The notes under the pieces are model-generated. The model worked only from the letters and a program-made list of their open reading frames with translations. It ran no database searches and was not told the DNA's origin. DNA of 29,475 nt, from NCBI GenBank assembly GCA_016932235.1, contig JAFGDF010000108.1:1-29475 (forward strand), given 5' to 3'. This document shows, in pieces, positions 1 to 8,881 of this stretch. This DNA is from Deltaproteobacteria bacterium (GTDB taxonomy: Bacteria; Desulfobacterota; DSM-4660; Desulfatiglandales; HGW-15). The translations under genes and the position numbers were made by a program. How positions within the stretch are numbered: the first letter of the stretch is position 1; every line of letters begins with the position of its first letter.

Positions 1-178
1 AACGACCGGAGAAGGTTTCCGCCCGCCTGGCATGCACCTTGCGCTATGACTTTGCTACCCGGGTCTTCGCCGTAAAAAGGGCTCCCCGGGCCACGGCTCT
101 GAGACCACATGACGCTATTTTCATGCATTGTGGAGGCCCCTAGGGCCATGAATGTTTAACAAGACAAGGCTTAAATAA
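1..178. other. Non-coding, hairpin-bearing stretch upstream of gltX
   Basis: No convincing gene is seen here. The + frame starting at base 1 is open for 24 codons and then stops, which could be chance. The stretch is GC-rich to about 115. It carries two CCCGGG sites around an A-rich loop (about 58-90) and a hairpin at 127-153, in which GGCCC and GGGCC arms flank a CTA loop and are closed by CATT/AATG. It could be a leader or the end of a small RNA whose other half lies outside the window. On the minus strand, 13 bases around 29-41 match a conserved tmRNA segment, but the rest of tmRNA is missing. No RNA family is assigned. Confidence 0.3.
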
Positions 179-1660
179 ATGGAAAAACAGGTAAGATTAA
201 GATTCGCCCCCAGCCCCACGGGATATCTTCATATAGGAGGAGCAAGAACCGCGATATATAACTGGCTCTATGCGCGAAAATGTAACGGGAAACTGATATT
301 GCGAATAGAGGATACGGATGCCGAAAGATCCACGGAGGAATCCATTAGAGGAATACTGGAAGGCCTGAAATGGCTTGGTATCACATGGGATGAGGGGCCT
401 TATTTCCAGTCACGGTTCGCAAATGATCATTCCGCGGCAGCGAGGAGACTGCTTGAAGCCGGACATGCGTACAAGTGCTTCTGCACGAAAGAGCAGCTCG
501 AGCAAAAAAGGGAAATGGCCAGGGAAAATAAGGGGGATTATAAATATGACGGCACATGCCGAAATCTGACATCGGACCAGATTGCTTCAAAAGAGTCTGC
601 CGGTATCCCCTATGTTATCCGGCTTAAGGTGCCGTCAGGGGAGGGTGCCGTATCCTTTAACGATATCGTCTACGGTTCTATAGAAAAAAGGTATGAAGAT
701 ATAGAGGATTTCGTAATAGTCCGATCCAACGGTCAACCCTTGTATGTCCTTTCAAATGCCGTTGACGACATCCGCGATGAAATCACTCATGTGATACGCG
801 GTCAGGACCACCTTGCCAACACACCAAAACAGATCCTTATATATAAGGCCCTGGGCAAACCAATCCCTAAATTTGCTCATATGTCTCTGACACTGGACAG
901 TAAAAAGGCCAAAATATCCAAACGCCGTCACGGTGAAGTCGTCGCGATTCATTTTTACAGGGAGAGAGGTTTTATCCCGTGGGCCTTTGTAAACTTTCTG
1001 GTTCTTCTCGGCTGGTCCACTTCCGATTCGCAGCAGATCTTTACAAAAGATGAATTGATAGGAGCTTTTTCACTGGAAGGAATCAACCGCGCAAATTCGG
1101 TGTTTGACGTAAGAAAGGATGACCCGAAATTTTTTACCGATCCCAAGGCCATTAGTATCAACTCTCATTATATCAGGAATATGCCCGTGGAAGAATTGGA
1201 AAAATATGTCAGGGAAGAACTGGAAAAAGCGGGGATCTGGCATCCTGATTTTGGAGGTGAAAAGCGACAATGGTTTCTCAAGACCATCGACCTTATCCGG
1301 AGCAGGTTTAACTTCACGACTGATTTCGTGACACTTGGAAAAGCTTACTTCTGCGACGATTATCCGATGGACCAGAATGCGCTTAAAAATAATATCCTTA
1401 AACATGATGCGCTCAGGGAATACCTCCCTGTCCTCGCAGACCGGCTAGAGGCCCTGCAGACTTTTTCCACGGAAGAAACAGAAATCTTACTTCGTAAGAC
1501 AGCCGAAGAGTTCGGCGTCAAGGCCGGCATACTGATAAATGGAATCAGAACTGCCGTCACCGGCCAGGCCGTGGGTCCCGGTATCTTTGATGTTTTAACG
1601 GCCATCGGCCAGAAGCGGGTCGTTGAAAGGACACGAAAGGCGGTTGCTTTCTTTAAGTAG
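179..1660 (+). CDS. gltX: Glutamyl-tRNA synthetase (class I)
   Basis: This enzyme charges tRNA-Glu with glutamate, using ATP, in the cytoplasm. The 493-residue length is normal for bacterial GluRS. The N-terminal class I Rossmann fold opens with APSPTG, followed by the HIGH-type signature HIGG at residues 18-21. The KMSKS-type loop is KISKR at 245-249, followed by RHG. A CFC pair near residue 100 and a later Cys (GTCR) resemble the zinc-binding insertion of GluRS, although the usual fourth ligand is not obvious. The C-terminal third fits the anticodon-binding helical domain. The ATG at 179 places the catalytic motif at the usual distance. The gene appears to stand alone: the next gene is convergent. 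Whether it is discriminating or also misacylates tRNA-Gln cannot be judged here. Confidence 0.97.
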   Translation: MEKQVRLRFAPSPTGYLHIGGARTAIYNWLYARKCNGKLILRIEDTDAERSTEESIRGILEGLKWLGITWDEGPYFQSRFANDHSAAARRLLEAGHAYKCFCTKEQLEQKREMARENKGDYKYDGTCRNLTSDQIASKESAGIPYVIRLKVPSGEGAVSFNDIVYGSIEKRYEDIEDFVIVRSNGQPLYVLSNAVDDIRDEITHVIRGQDHLANTPKQILIYKALGKPIPKFAHMSLTLDSKKAKISKRRHGEVVAIHFYRERGFIPWAFVNFLVLLGWSTSDSQQIFTKDELIGAFSLEGINRANSVFDVRKDDPKFFTDPKAISINSHYIRNMPVEELEKYVREELEKAGIWHPDFGGEKRQWFLKTIDLIRSRFNFTTDFVTLGKAYFCDDYPMDQNALKNNILKHDALREYLPVLADRLEALQTFSTEETEILLRKTAEEFGVKAGILINGIRTAVTGQAVGPGIFDVLTAIGQKRVVERTRKAVAFFK

Positions 1661-1726
1661 CCAAAATGTATTTTAAACAGGGTTTTTATCATGAAATGCG
1701 AATGCGGGAAAAAACTGATTCTTGTT

Positions 1727-1748
1727 AAAAACTGATCAGCGGTTTTTT
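1727..1748 (+). terminator. Possible rho-independent terminator after gltX
   Basis: AAAAACTG (1727-1734) pairs with CGGTTTTT (1740-1747) around a 5-base loop, with one G-T wobble, and the sequence runs into T residues. It lies 66 bases after the gltX stop, between convergent genes. The stem is AT-rich, so its strength is uncertain. Confidence 0.4.
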
Positions 1749-1861
1749 AGTCCGCAGGTAGCGCGGATATACGAGACCCCTCGATATTGAAGACATAACT
1801 GAAGACATGGAAGACCAGCTTGCAATGATAAATTGCGACCGTTTGTAATGATTAATCTGCA

Positions 1862-3382
1862 TCAAGGCTTGAATTTTTGAGGCCCTTTGAGAATAGGTCT
1901 TCCGATCATTGCCGCAATCGCCTTGAGCATGCCCCCAAAGAGAAGATCATGAAACGGCAGGAGAAAATACCAGTAGAAAAACCCATAAAGACCTCTTGCC
2001 CTGAACCTTGTGTTAAGCCTTATCTCAGTAACATCTGACTCTCTGGGGATCAATCCAAACTCCAGTACGGCCTCACCGGGCAGTTTCATCTCTGCGAGAA
2101 GAGTCAGACTAAAAGGCGGATTCACCTTCAGAACACGCCAGAAATCAAGGGCGTCACCGACATAAAGCTGCTCCGGGTGCCTGCGACCCCTTCGCAGACC
2201 GACGCCGCCGGCCATCCTGTCCATCCAGCCTCTCACCTGCCATAAAAAATCACCATAATACCACCCGTTTTTCCCTCCTATCCTGCTGATGAACGGCCAT
2301 ATATCCTCCGGAGAAGCCTTAACTATGACCCTGAAACCGCCCTGGAGCAATGTTCCTCCGGCATAGTGCGCATCACCCAGATGCGCCCATTCAGGAGGTT
2401 TTAACTCGCCGGCATCAGTCCATCGTGTTTCTACTATCTGGAGTGAATCCTTCTTGATAGCCCTTCTTATTGCTTCCCTGCATGATATCAGATCCTGCGG
2501 GATGATCCACGTAATCCTGTCATCCATCACCACTATCTGATTCCCTGCCCCCTGAAGTAATGGTTCTGATATCGCGGGAGACATAGGCAGCACTAACTTG
2601 GCCACAGATATGCCAAGCCTTCTTCCTATGTCCGATACAGTCACAAAACGTGGAGTTAAAAACAGAGGCTTTCGTATCCCGGTTTCCTCGGCAAAAATTT
2701 CAAACAGCCTCCTGTAAGAAAGGATATCGGGACCTCCAATATCAAAAACCTCGCCGGCCGTTTCCTCCTTCTCCAGACAGTTTACCAGGTAATTCAACAC
2801 GTTGCGGATGCTGATCGGCTGAACATTGCTGTCAATTATCTGAGAGGGCAGGAGCATCAGAGGCATACGCTCCGCCAGATAGCGAAGCATCTCAAAAGAT
2901 GCGCTGCCGGAGCCAAGTATAATGCCGGCTCGGAAGATGGTTACCGGGATACCGCCGCTTTTCAGTATACGCCCTACTTCTGCACGGCTCTTCAGGTGAG
3001 GACTCAGGTCGGATGAATCCTCCCCGAGTCCGCCGAGATAGATTATCCGTTTCAATCCCGCCATTTCCGCGGCTTTGATAAAATGCCTGGCCGCTTTACG
3101 ATCAGCTTTGACAAAATCTTTATGCTGGGGAGCCATTGAATGAACAAGATAATAAGCTTTTAAACAGCCCTTCAGGGCTTCTCGCAGGGGTGACAGGTCT
3201 TCATCCAGGAGATCGACCTTGGCAAATTCCATATTCGGATGAGTGCTCCATATCCTGCCGCCCAGTTTACGACGAGAACGGCCTATGGCCCTGACACGGT
3301 ATCCCGCCTCAAGAAGCCTTAAGACCAGTCGGCCTCCAACATATCCTGTTGCCCCGGTTACAAGAACCGGAGCTGACATCAT
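1862..3382 (-). CDS. NAD(P)-binding SDR-family protein with C-terminal DUF2867 domain
   Basis: The N-terminal half is an atypical/extended short-chain dehydrogenase (NmrA/epimerase-like) Rossmann fold, with the nucleotide-binding motif TGATGYVG immediately after the start. The C-terminal half, with many Trp and Tyr residues (GGKNGWYYGD region and the closing FFYWYFLLPFHD stretch), matches the DUF2867 region that follows such domains in this family. Fusions of this kind are common in bacteria, but the substrate is unknown. The reading frame is open from a GTG at 3394; the two ATGs at 3382 and 3379 put the glycine motif at the normal distance. No start has a strong Shine-Dalgarno sequence. It lies 20-30 bases downstream of the AMIN-domain gene and probably shares its transcript. 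Confidence 0.85.
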   Translation of the reverse strand: MMSAPVLVTGATGYVGGRLVLRLLEAGYRVRAIGRSRRKLGGRIWSTHPNMEFAKVDLLDEDLSPLREALKGCLKAYYLVHSMAPQHKDFVKADRKAARHFIKAAEMAGLKRIIYLGGLGEDSSDLSPHLKSRAEVGRILKSGGIPVTIFRAGIILGSGSASFEMLRYLAERMPLMLLPSQIIDSNVQPISIRNVLNYLVNCLEKEETAGEVFDIGGPDILSYRRLFEIFAEETGIRKPLFLTPRFVTVSDIGRRLGISVAKLVLPMSPAISEPLLQGAGNQIVVMDDRITWIIPQDLISCREAIRRAIKKDSLQIVETRWTDAGELKPPEWAHLGDAHYAGGTLLQGGFRVIVKASPEDIWPFISRIGGKNGWYYGDFLWQVRGWMDRMAGGVGLRRGRRHPEQLYVGDALDFWRVLKVNPPFSLTLLAEMKLPGEAVLEFGLIPRESDVTEIRLNTRFRARGLYGFFYWYFLLPFHDLLFGGMLKAIAAMIGRPILKGPQKFKP

Positions 3383-3414
3383 TAATGATTTCACGGCTTA
3401 TCGCAGAAGAAACA

Positions 3415-4071
3415 TTATTTAACAATTATCGCGTAGATATTAACATCATTATAAGAGATCGGCTGAACCTCGTAATCATGTTCTTTCCTGGCGGCGAGGT
3501 CCAGTACCACCCTGACCCTTGGTTCAGAATCTTCGTGCTTGCCGACCCTTATGGTTTTTATAATCTTCCCGTTAATATCAATACGCTTATGCACTTTATC
3601 GGCAATCTCCGCCGAGAAAAAATCCAAAACAATCCTGGGTGGAAAACCTTCAAGCGCGAACAGCTCTCTCTTTCCATCGCCTTTCATAACAAATAATACT
3701 TTTTCTTCACCACCGGATAATGCCTCAAATCTTATCTCTCTAATCTCCTGTCGAAATTGTTCTTGAACATCCTTGTTAAAATCTTGTTTAGAGATAGTTT
3801 CCCCCAGGGAGTATCTCTCTGATAGAGATTGGATTTCGCGCTCTTTTTCATCCTCTACCTGTTTAATATCTGAACCCGATTTTTTTACAATATCTTCATC
3901 TTCGCTTATCAGCGGCATCTTTTCACGAAATATCTTTTTTTCTTTACTACCCAGATTTGAAATATCTTCCTCCTGAGAGCATCCTGATATCAAGAAGAGG
4001 CCAAGGAGAAAAAAAAGTATGGAGATACTTTTTAACTCTTTGACAAAATATCTGATCTCAACAATATACAT
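3415..4071 (-). CDS. AMIN-domain lipoprotein
   Basis: This is a predicted envelope protein of 218 residues. A hydrophobic signal segment (about 14-29) ends in LISGC with Cys31 as the lipidation site, so it is probably a lipoprotein. A charged, Glu/Lys-rich linker follows (about 35-110). The C-terminal ~100 residues resemble an AMIN domain: VLFVMKGDG, then PPRIVLDF, then an RVRVVLDL strand. AMIN domains are known from amidases and secretin partners and often bind peptidoglycan or localise proteins in the periplasm. No catalytic domain is attached, so an accessory or structural role is inferred. The start lacks a good Shine-Dalgarno sequence, but the ATG at 4071 gives a plausible signal peptide. 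Confidence 0.8.
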   Translation of the reverse strand: MYIVEIRYFVKELKSISILFFLLGLFLISGCSQEEDISNLGSKEKKIFREKMPLISEDEDIVKKSGSDIKQVEDEKEREIQSLSERYSLGETISKQDFNKDVQEQFRQEIREIRFEALSGGEEKVLFVMKGDGKRELFALEGFPPRIVLDFFSAEIADKVHKRIDINGKIIKTIRVGKHEDSEPRVRVVLDLAARKEHDYEVQPISYNDVNIYAIIVK

Positions 4072-4200
4072 GTTCCATGATAACTTTCTTACATTGGACT
4101 TTAGTCTTATAATAATATATCAATGTCCGGTTAGGAAATTGCATAAAGATCGGCAAATTTTCTCATCCTTCAGTAAACATCCCGGATATAATGACATCCT

Positions 4201-4704
4201 CTAACCCCCGGATTCCTGTTTTTCAATGTCATATTCTATATCCTCATTAGCAATCCAATCCTTGATATAATGGATGATTATGTTACCACTTCCATTTCGT
4301 GTCACTACTTTGTCCAAGCCCGCATTAATAATCACTCTCTTGCACAATCTACACGGCTCCGCTCCGGCTTGAAGCGGTCTCCCATCTCCCATGTCCACAC
4401 CCATGAGATACATAGTTCCACCAATTGCATCTTTTCTTGAAGCATGAATGATGGCGTTCATCTCCGCATGCACGGATCTGCACAGCTCATATCTCTCACC
4501 TGATGGCACGCCCATGCTGGATCTGGGGCAATATTTTATTTCCACACAATTTCTTGTTCCCCTTGGAGCCCCTGTGTATCCAGTAGAAATAATTTCGTCA
4601 TAATTGACAATGACAGCGCCATAATTCCTTCTGAGACAAGTCCCCCGCCGGGAAATTTCTATCGCAATGTTTAGATAGTAGTCGTCTTTGCTAATTCTCT
4701 CCAT
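4201..4704 (-). CDS. Deoxycytidylate (dCMP) deaminase, ComEB-like
   Basis: Members of this family deaminate dCMP to dUMP, feeding thymidylate synthesis. The 167-residue protein has the cytidine-deaminase zinc site: HAE at 79-81 (zinc ligand His and catalytic Glu) and PCRLC at 117-121 (two Cys ligands). The substrate-loop signature GYTGAPRG is at 42-49. Length and motif order match bacterial dCMP deaminases such as ComEB. The start at 4704 is preceded by GGAAAGGCGGG on the minus strand. It follows the CooT-like gene by 63 bases on the same strand, but I see no functional link to nickel. Confidence 0.93.
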   Translation of the reverse strand: MERISKDDYYLNIAIEISRRGTCLRRNYGAVIVNYDEIISTGYTGAPRGTRNCVEIKYCPRSSMGVPSGERYELCRSVHAEMNAIIHASRKDAIGGTMYLMGVDMGDGRPLQAGAEPCRLCKRVIINAGLDKVVTRNGSGNIIIHYIKDWIANEDIEYDIEKQESGG

Positions 4705-4767
4705 CTGACCCGCCTTTCCTCAATAAATCCGGTGTATCACTTTTAAATACCCAGGGCGTTCTTACCC

Positions 4768-4992
4768 TTAATCTCCTATGCTATTCATTGAGCGAAGGCT
4801 TTTGTGATTTTCGATCATCACAAAGTGACCGTCCATAAGATTGATTGTCTGAATTGTTCCTTCGATAAATGTTCTTTCTCCAAAAAGGTTGATCAGCCAG
4901 AAACCATCCTGGCCAGCCTCTATTCTGGCCACATCTTTCATAATTTCTTTTTGTTCATTGCCCAAATTAATATACACCGTACTCAAACACAT
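4768..4992 (-). CDS. CooT-family small nickel-binding protein
   Basis: This 74-residue protein begins MCLSTVY. CooT proteins start with a conserved Met-Cys, and Cys2 is a nickel ligand in characterised members. The body is a short beta-rich sequence (DVARIEAG, GFWLINLFGE, GTIQTINLM) typical of the family. A clear AAGGAGG precedes the ATG at 4992. It lies 115 bases downstream of a cooC-like gene, supporting a role in nickel delivery to carbon monoxide dehydrogenase or a related nickel enzyme. No CODH structural gene is in the window. Confidence 0.85.
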   Translation of the reverse strand: MCLSTVYINLGNEQKEIMKDVARIEAGQDGFWLINLFGERTFIEGTIQTINLMDGHFVMIENHKSLRSMNSIGD

Positions 4993-5107
4993 ATTCGCCT
5001 CCTTATCCGCCTATTCTGTGGCGATGTCGCGTGATATACTTACTTTTCTCTCGAAAACCGAAATGTATTATCCCACGCCAAAAAATCATTTCCGTAGTTT
5101 TTATTTG

Positions 5108-5866
5108 CTACCTCTCAGACAACAGCCTTTCCAGCACCTTTTCTGCCGCGTGAAAGGCTTCTCCCTTGTCCAGCACATGGCCTTCCAGGCAGGCATCAAA
5201 TACCTCTGGATCATTTGGCATGGTTCCGATTATTTCTATTCCCCTGCCTTTTATTTCTCTTTCCAATTTCTGGGTCACTTCTTCAGAGGGCATCTTGTTT
5301 AAAATCGCAATGACGTCCTTTTTCATGCCGCCGGCGAGTTCCCTTATCTTTTCAGCTATATTCACGGACTCAAATGACGGCTCAACCACAAGAATAACCT
5401 TGTCAATAGCCTCATCAATCCCTCTCCCGAAATGCTCAACGCCAGCCTCCATATCAACCAGTGCGATCCAATTTTCATTGAGACGAAGCTTTTTCAAGAA
5501 TTCACGGCTCAGCACTCCCATGGGGCAGGCACATCCTTCAAGGGATCTGAGAATCTTCCCAATGCTGAGGAGCATGAATCCATCATTATTCCGGATATAA
5601 CGGGATGGAATCTCCTCAAGTCTAATCTCTTCGCCCTCAAAAACATTAGGCTTTTGCATTTTCTTCTTCAGTGCCCCTTTTCCTCCTAAAAGTTCCATAA
5701 GTGGGAGAGGCGGACTCTTGAAACCGAGCATTCTGAAAAGACTGGAGTTCGACTCGTCGGAGTCAATAACCAGAACCAAAAACCCTCTTTCTTTAGCAGC
5801 TTTGGCCAACAGTGTTACAATAGTGCTCTTTCCACTCCCTCCCTTTCCACAAACGGATATCTTCAT
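5108..5866 (-). CDS. cooC: CooC-type nickel-insertion ATPase
   Basis: CooC is a MinD/ParA-fold ATPase that dimerises and helps insert nickel into the C-cluster of carbon monoxide dehydrogenase. The 252-residue protein has the deviant Walker A motif GKGGSGKST (7-15), the DSDESNSS switch-region sequence near 35-42, and a CxC motif at Cys112/Cys114 in GCACPMG. These are the positions of the metal-binding pair at the dimer interface of the characterised Carboxydothermus CooC1. The late motif ILNKMP fits the nucleotide base-contact region. GGAGG precedes the ATG at 5866. Its partner CooT is next. The CODH it would serve is not in this window. A MinD-like ATPase for another nickel enzyme is the main alternative. 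Confidence 0.88.
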   Translation of the reverse strand: MKISVCGKGGSGKSTIVTLLAKAAKERGFLVLVIDSDESNSSLFRMLGFKSPPLPLMELLGGKGALKKKMQKPNVFEGEEIRLEEIPSRYIRNNDGFMLLSIGKILRSLEGCACPMGVLSREFLKKLRLNENWIALVDMEAGVEHFGRGIDEAIDKVILVVEPSFESVNIAEKIRELAGGMKKDVIAILNKMPSEEVTQKLEREIKGRGIEIIGTMPNDPEVFDACLEGHVLDKGEAFHAAEKVLERLLSER

Positions 5867-5925
5867 TTATTAAACCTCCATATCTCAAGAGTATTAATCT
5901 TTTTCATATATAATCAATATGTCCG

Positions 5926-7635
5926 CTATAACACGACATTTAATATTGTCCCGGCCAAGAGAGCGGTAAAAATCATTATACCGCTTGACATTAATGTTTT
6001 TGGAACCCCAAGCTCCCTCAGAAACACAACAAAAGTTGCTATACATGGGAAAAACATTACCAGCACCACACTGGCAACAACCAGTTGTTTGGCGCTCAAT
6101 CCTAGAGGAGCCATCATGCCAAGAGCCACATCTTTTCTTAACAAGCCGATGATCAAAGAAATTACCGCTTCTTCAGGTAGTCCGAGAAGACCAATGATTA
6201 CGGGCGCCGTAAAATTGGCGATTACTCTAAATACTCCAAGAAGATGGAGCATATTAATAACCACAATCGCAACGAGAATAATGGGAACGGCCTCCGCCAA
6301 AAAACCATAGGCCCTCATCCACACCTTTTGCAACACGACAGGCCATGGTGGCAAACGATAGGGTGGGATCTCAATCAAAAGTTCGGGTCTGAATCCCTTC
6401 ACCGCATGCTTGAGAATAATGCCAAGGATAAGCCAGAACACAAAGAGAGTGCCGTAAACAATCATCACGTATCGCGCCCCGTGTTGACCAACCAGCCCGA
6501 AAATCATGGCCTGCAAAGCGGCACAGGGAACAGCAATAGTTATCAGTGTAGAGGCAATAAATCTTTCTCTTTTGGTTTCCAGTATTCGCGTCGCCAGTAC
6601 AGCAGGCACATTGCAACCGAACCCAAGCATAGTAGGAATGATCGCATACCCATGTAACCCAAGACGGTGCATCATGGTGTCTACCAGAACTGCCAGTCGC
6701 GGCAGGTAACCGGTATCCTCAAGTAAACCAATTACTAAGTAAAAAGAGACAATGTAAGGCAATACCATGGCAAAAGGAACATAAAGTCCACTCGAAATAA
6801 GCCCAAAGGACTCCACAAAATTTACCTCCCCTTCGGTTAGCTTCCCTACCACGACATCGTGTAGAAAACCGCTCCCCCCCATGATAGCGCTTAGCCTCAA
6901 TACCACCGGTTCCCATAAGCACGTAAAGAAAGGATCAAGCACATGCTTGATAAGGTTCTCACCGATAAGCCTAATTACATTAAATGCAATAAAAAGCATT
7001 AAGATTGCTATAATAATGCCTGTTATCGGTTTAACACTGGCATCCTGGAGACTTTCGATCCAGGTATGATGCCGGTGGTCAATACGCTGAACATGGCTTA
7101 TGATCTCTCCAATCGTAATCCATCGCTCATCACGCCCGCGGGGAGATGTGCCCGGTGTTGTTGCATGGGGAATATTTTGGACAAGGTCCTTTATTCCCTC
7201 ACCGGTCAGGGCCACCGTTGGAATAACCGGAACCCCTAAAAGGGCGCTTAATTTCTTCACATCAATATGTATTCCACGATGCTTCGTATCGTCCCACATG
7301 TTTAATGCGACAACGATCGGAATCCCTTTTTCTAACAACTGCAAAGTAAGATACAGGCTCCTCTCCAGATTGGTCGCATTCACCACATTGATAACTGTAT
7401 CCCCGCTTTGCAGCATCTTAAGCGCGATTTTCTCGGCTTCGGAGGTCGGTTCCAGGGTATAGGTCCCGGGCACATCAATGACTTCAACCTTTTCTTGTCC
7501 AACCTTTAAAAAACCTCTGGTATAGCTTATCGTAGATCCGGGATAGTTAGAGACGGTGGTACGCACACCGGTCAGGCGGGAAAATACAACACTCTTACCC
7601 ACATTAGGGTTCCCTACCAGTAGGATTTTTTTCAT
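5926..7635 (-). CDS. feoB: Ferrous iron transporter FeoB
   Basis: FeoB imports Fe(II) across the inner membrane under anoxic conditions. The N-terminal G domain shows G1 GNPNVGKS (8-15), G3 DVPGTY (54-59) and G4 NMWD (112-115). The membrane part has two Gate-type repeats, for example the stretch with LGFGCNVPAVLATR and the later PCIATFVVFLREL. At 569 residues it is shorter than the ~770 residues of the E. coli protein, which fits compact FeoB forms and not a truncation, since both Gate repeats are present. The ATG overlaps the feoA stop by four bases (7632-7635), implying translational coupling. Metal-responsive control is likely, but no clear Fur-type operator was found. Confidence 0.95.
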   Translation of the reverse strand: MKKILLVGNPNVGKSVVFSRLTGVRTTVSNYPGSTISYTRGFLKVGQEKVEVIDVPGTYTLEPTSEAEKIALKMLQSGDTVINVVNATNLERSLYLTLQLLEKGIPIVVALNMWDDTKHRGIHIDVKKLSALLGVPVIPTVALTGEGIKDLVQNIPHATTPGTSPRGRDERWITIGEIISHVQRIDHRHHTWIESLQDASVKPITGIIIAILMLFIAFNVIRLIGENLIKHVLDPFFTCLWEPVVLRLSAIMGGSGFLHDVVVGKLTEGEVNFVESFGLISSGLYVPFAMVLPYIVSFYLVIGLLEDTGYLPRLAVLVDTMMHRLGLHGYAIIPTMLGFGCNVPAVLATRILETKRERFIASTLITIAVPCAALQAMIFGLVGQHGARYVMIVYGTLFVFWLILGIILKHAVKGFRPELLIEIPPYRLPPWPVVLQKVWMRAYGFLAEAVPIILVAIVVINMLHLLGVFRVIANFTAPVIIGLLGLPEEAVISLIIGLLRKDVALGMMAPLGLSAKQLVVASVVLVMFFPCIATFVVFLRELGVPKTLMSSGIMIFTALLAGTILNVVL

Positions 7636-7883
7636 CTGACCTGATCCATATTAACCATGATCCGGTTGGCCATGCCGAACCCTATCGCCAACTGAACCCT
7701 GTCCACCTCAATGGTTACGGGCCCTTGTCCTATCATGGAGCTTATCTTAGTAATTTTCTTGCCTGGCATGATGCCGAGGGCGTTAAGACGCGCAATAAAG
7801 CCAAATCCTCCTTTAATCTCGGCTATTACTCCGCTATGCCCGGACCGCATCTTTGTCAAACTTATTAGATTGCTTCTGACCAT
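7632..7883 (-). CDS. feoA: FeoA, small SH3-like partner of FeoB
   Basis: This 83-residue cytoplasmic protein has the FeoA-type SH3 fold. Residues such as LNALGIMPGKKITKISS, followed by GPVTIEVDRVQLAIG, match the FeoA core where the family has RL..LG..PG and G.P..V...... It is thought to modulate FeoB. It overlaps feoB by four bases. It starts 75 bases after the ZIP transporter gene, on the same strand, so the three may be co-transcribed. Confidence 0.92.
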   Translation of the reverse strand: MVRSNLISLTKMRSGHSGVIAEIKGGFGFIARLNALGIMPGKKITKISSMIGQGPVTIEVDRVQLAIGFGMANRIMVNMDQVR

Positions 7884-7930
7884 AACACCTGTTCCTTGTA
7901 AATTCTGAAATAACTTTTTAGGAACCTTTT

Positions 7931-7957
7931 GGACTTTGTCCGACAGATTCCCAGTCT
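7931..7957. repeat. Copy 1 of a short dispersed repeat (zip-feoA gap)
   Basis: The 27 bases GGAC-TTT-GTCCGACAG, then two variable bases, then TCCCAG-x-CT, recur at 27919-27945 with six substitutions, three of them in the loop (TTT versus AAA). This copy retains only the inner 4-bp hairpin GGAC/GTCC and looks truncated relative to the second copy. Confidence 0.5.
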
Positions 7958-7958
7958 T

Positions 7959-8687
7959 TTATTTAGAAAATATGATCACCAGGGCCACCAGAACCCCGCT
8001 TGCCAAAGCAATGAAGCTGTAACTCTTTCGTTCCGTCTCAGACTGGGGCAGGAGGTGAGACGCACCCACATAAACCAATGATCCGGCAGACAATGAAAGC
8101 AGTGGCCCTAGGATCGATTCGTCAATTTGGCTTATGTACGGGAATGATACAAGCATCCCTGCGGGTGTGGTTAATGCCGCCGCAATGAAGGAAAGCAAAA
8201 GGGAAATCCGTTTGCTGAAGCCACTCCTCAATAAAAGCAGATAGGTAATAATACCCTCAGGGAACTCATGAAGGACCAATCCAACAGCGGTCATAAGACC
8301 CGTAAAAAGGCTGACAGTAAAGGTTATGGAGTAAATGAAACCGTCAATAAATGAATGGAAGCCTATTCCCAGCATCGTGATCAAACCGATGGAAGAGTGA
8401 ACACTGGGGTCTTTATCGCACACAAAGGCATTCACAAAACGGTTGAACAAATGCAATCCGAAATACCCTGCCAGCAGATAAAAAGGGGCATGAACATTCA
8501 TCCTAAAAGCTTTTGGAATGATATGCAAAAACGAGACGGAAATCAAAACACCAGCGGCAAAACAGATAAAATATATGGTATTTCTGTGCCCCCATTTTTC
8601 AAAACGTCGGATAACGTAGATGCCTGTTGATGTCACAACTGCTGCCAGGAGACTTGCTCCAAACGCCGTCCAAAAGGTTCCTTCCAT
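7959..8687 (-). CDS. ZIP-family divalent metal transporter
   Basis: ZIP proteins move zinc, iron or manganese into the cytoplasm. The 242-residue protein has about eight hydrophobic segments. It carries the two family metal-site motifs: HSFIDG (111-116) on TM4 and HEFPEG (140-145) on TM5. The extramembrane loop between TM3 and TM4 is short and lacks a long His-rich stretch. AGGAAA precedes the ATG at 8687. Its position directly before feoAB suggests iron or zinc as substrate, but the metal cannot be assigned from sequence alone. Confidence 0.9.
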   Translation of the reverse strand: MEGTFWTAFGASLLAAVVTSTGIYVIRRFEKWGHRNTIYFICFAAGVLISVSFLHIIPKAFRMNVHAPFYLLAGYFGLHLFNRFVNAFVCDKDPSVHSSIGLITMLGIGFHSFIDGFIYSITFTVSLFTGLMTAVGLVLHEFPEGIITYLLLLRSGFSKRISLLLSFIAAALTTPAGMLVSFPYISQIDESILGPLLSLSAGSLVYVGASHLLPQSETERKSYSFIALASGVLVALVIIFSK

Positions 8688-8881
8688 AACTTTTTCCTAA
8701 AAATCCTCAGCGATCGGTAATGGCAGTCACACCGCTCAAGGACCTCAACGCAGCTCTCGCAACAGACTCATTCATCTACGTCAACAGGACCTGATTTTTA
8801 ATCCTGAATTTCGTAAATATCTACAGGACAAATATCAGTGCGCTCTCCATATCTAATACATTTTTGACTGACAGGATAAGA

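Noticed and set aside
29..41. Minus-strand match to the conserved tmRNA segment AAGGTGCATGCC
   Set aside because: The 5' tmRNA signature upstream and the expected following stem and resume codon region are absent, so a 12-13 base match alone is not enough.
1070..1405. 111-codon minus-strand frame inside gltX
   Set aside because: Antisense shadow of a well-supported gene with no independent evidence.
5926..7635. FeoB being truncated because it is only 569 residues
   Set aside because: The complete G domain and both Gate-like regions are present, so it is a compact form.
8719..8793. Short open frames on both strands in the gap upstream of the ZIP gene (about 22-25 codons)
   Set aside because: No ribosome site and too short to distinguish from chance, although composition is coding-like.
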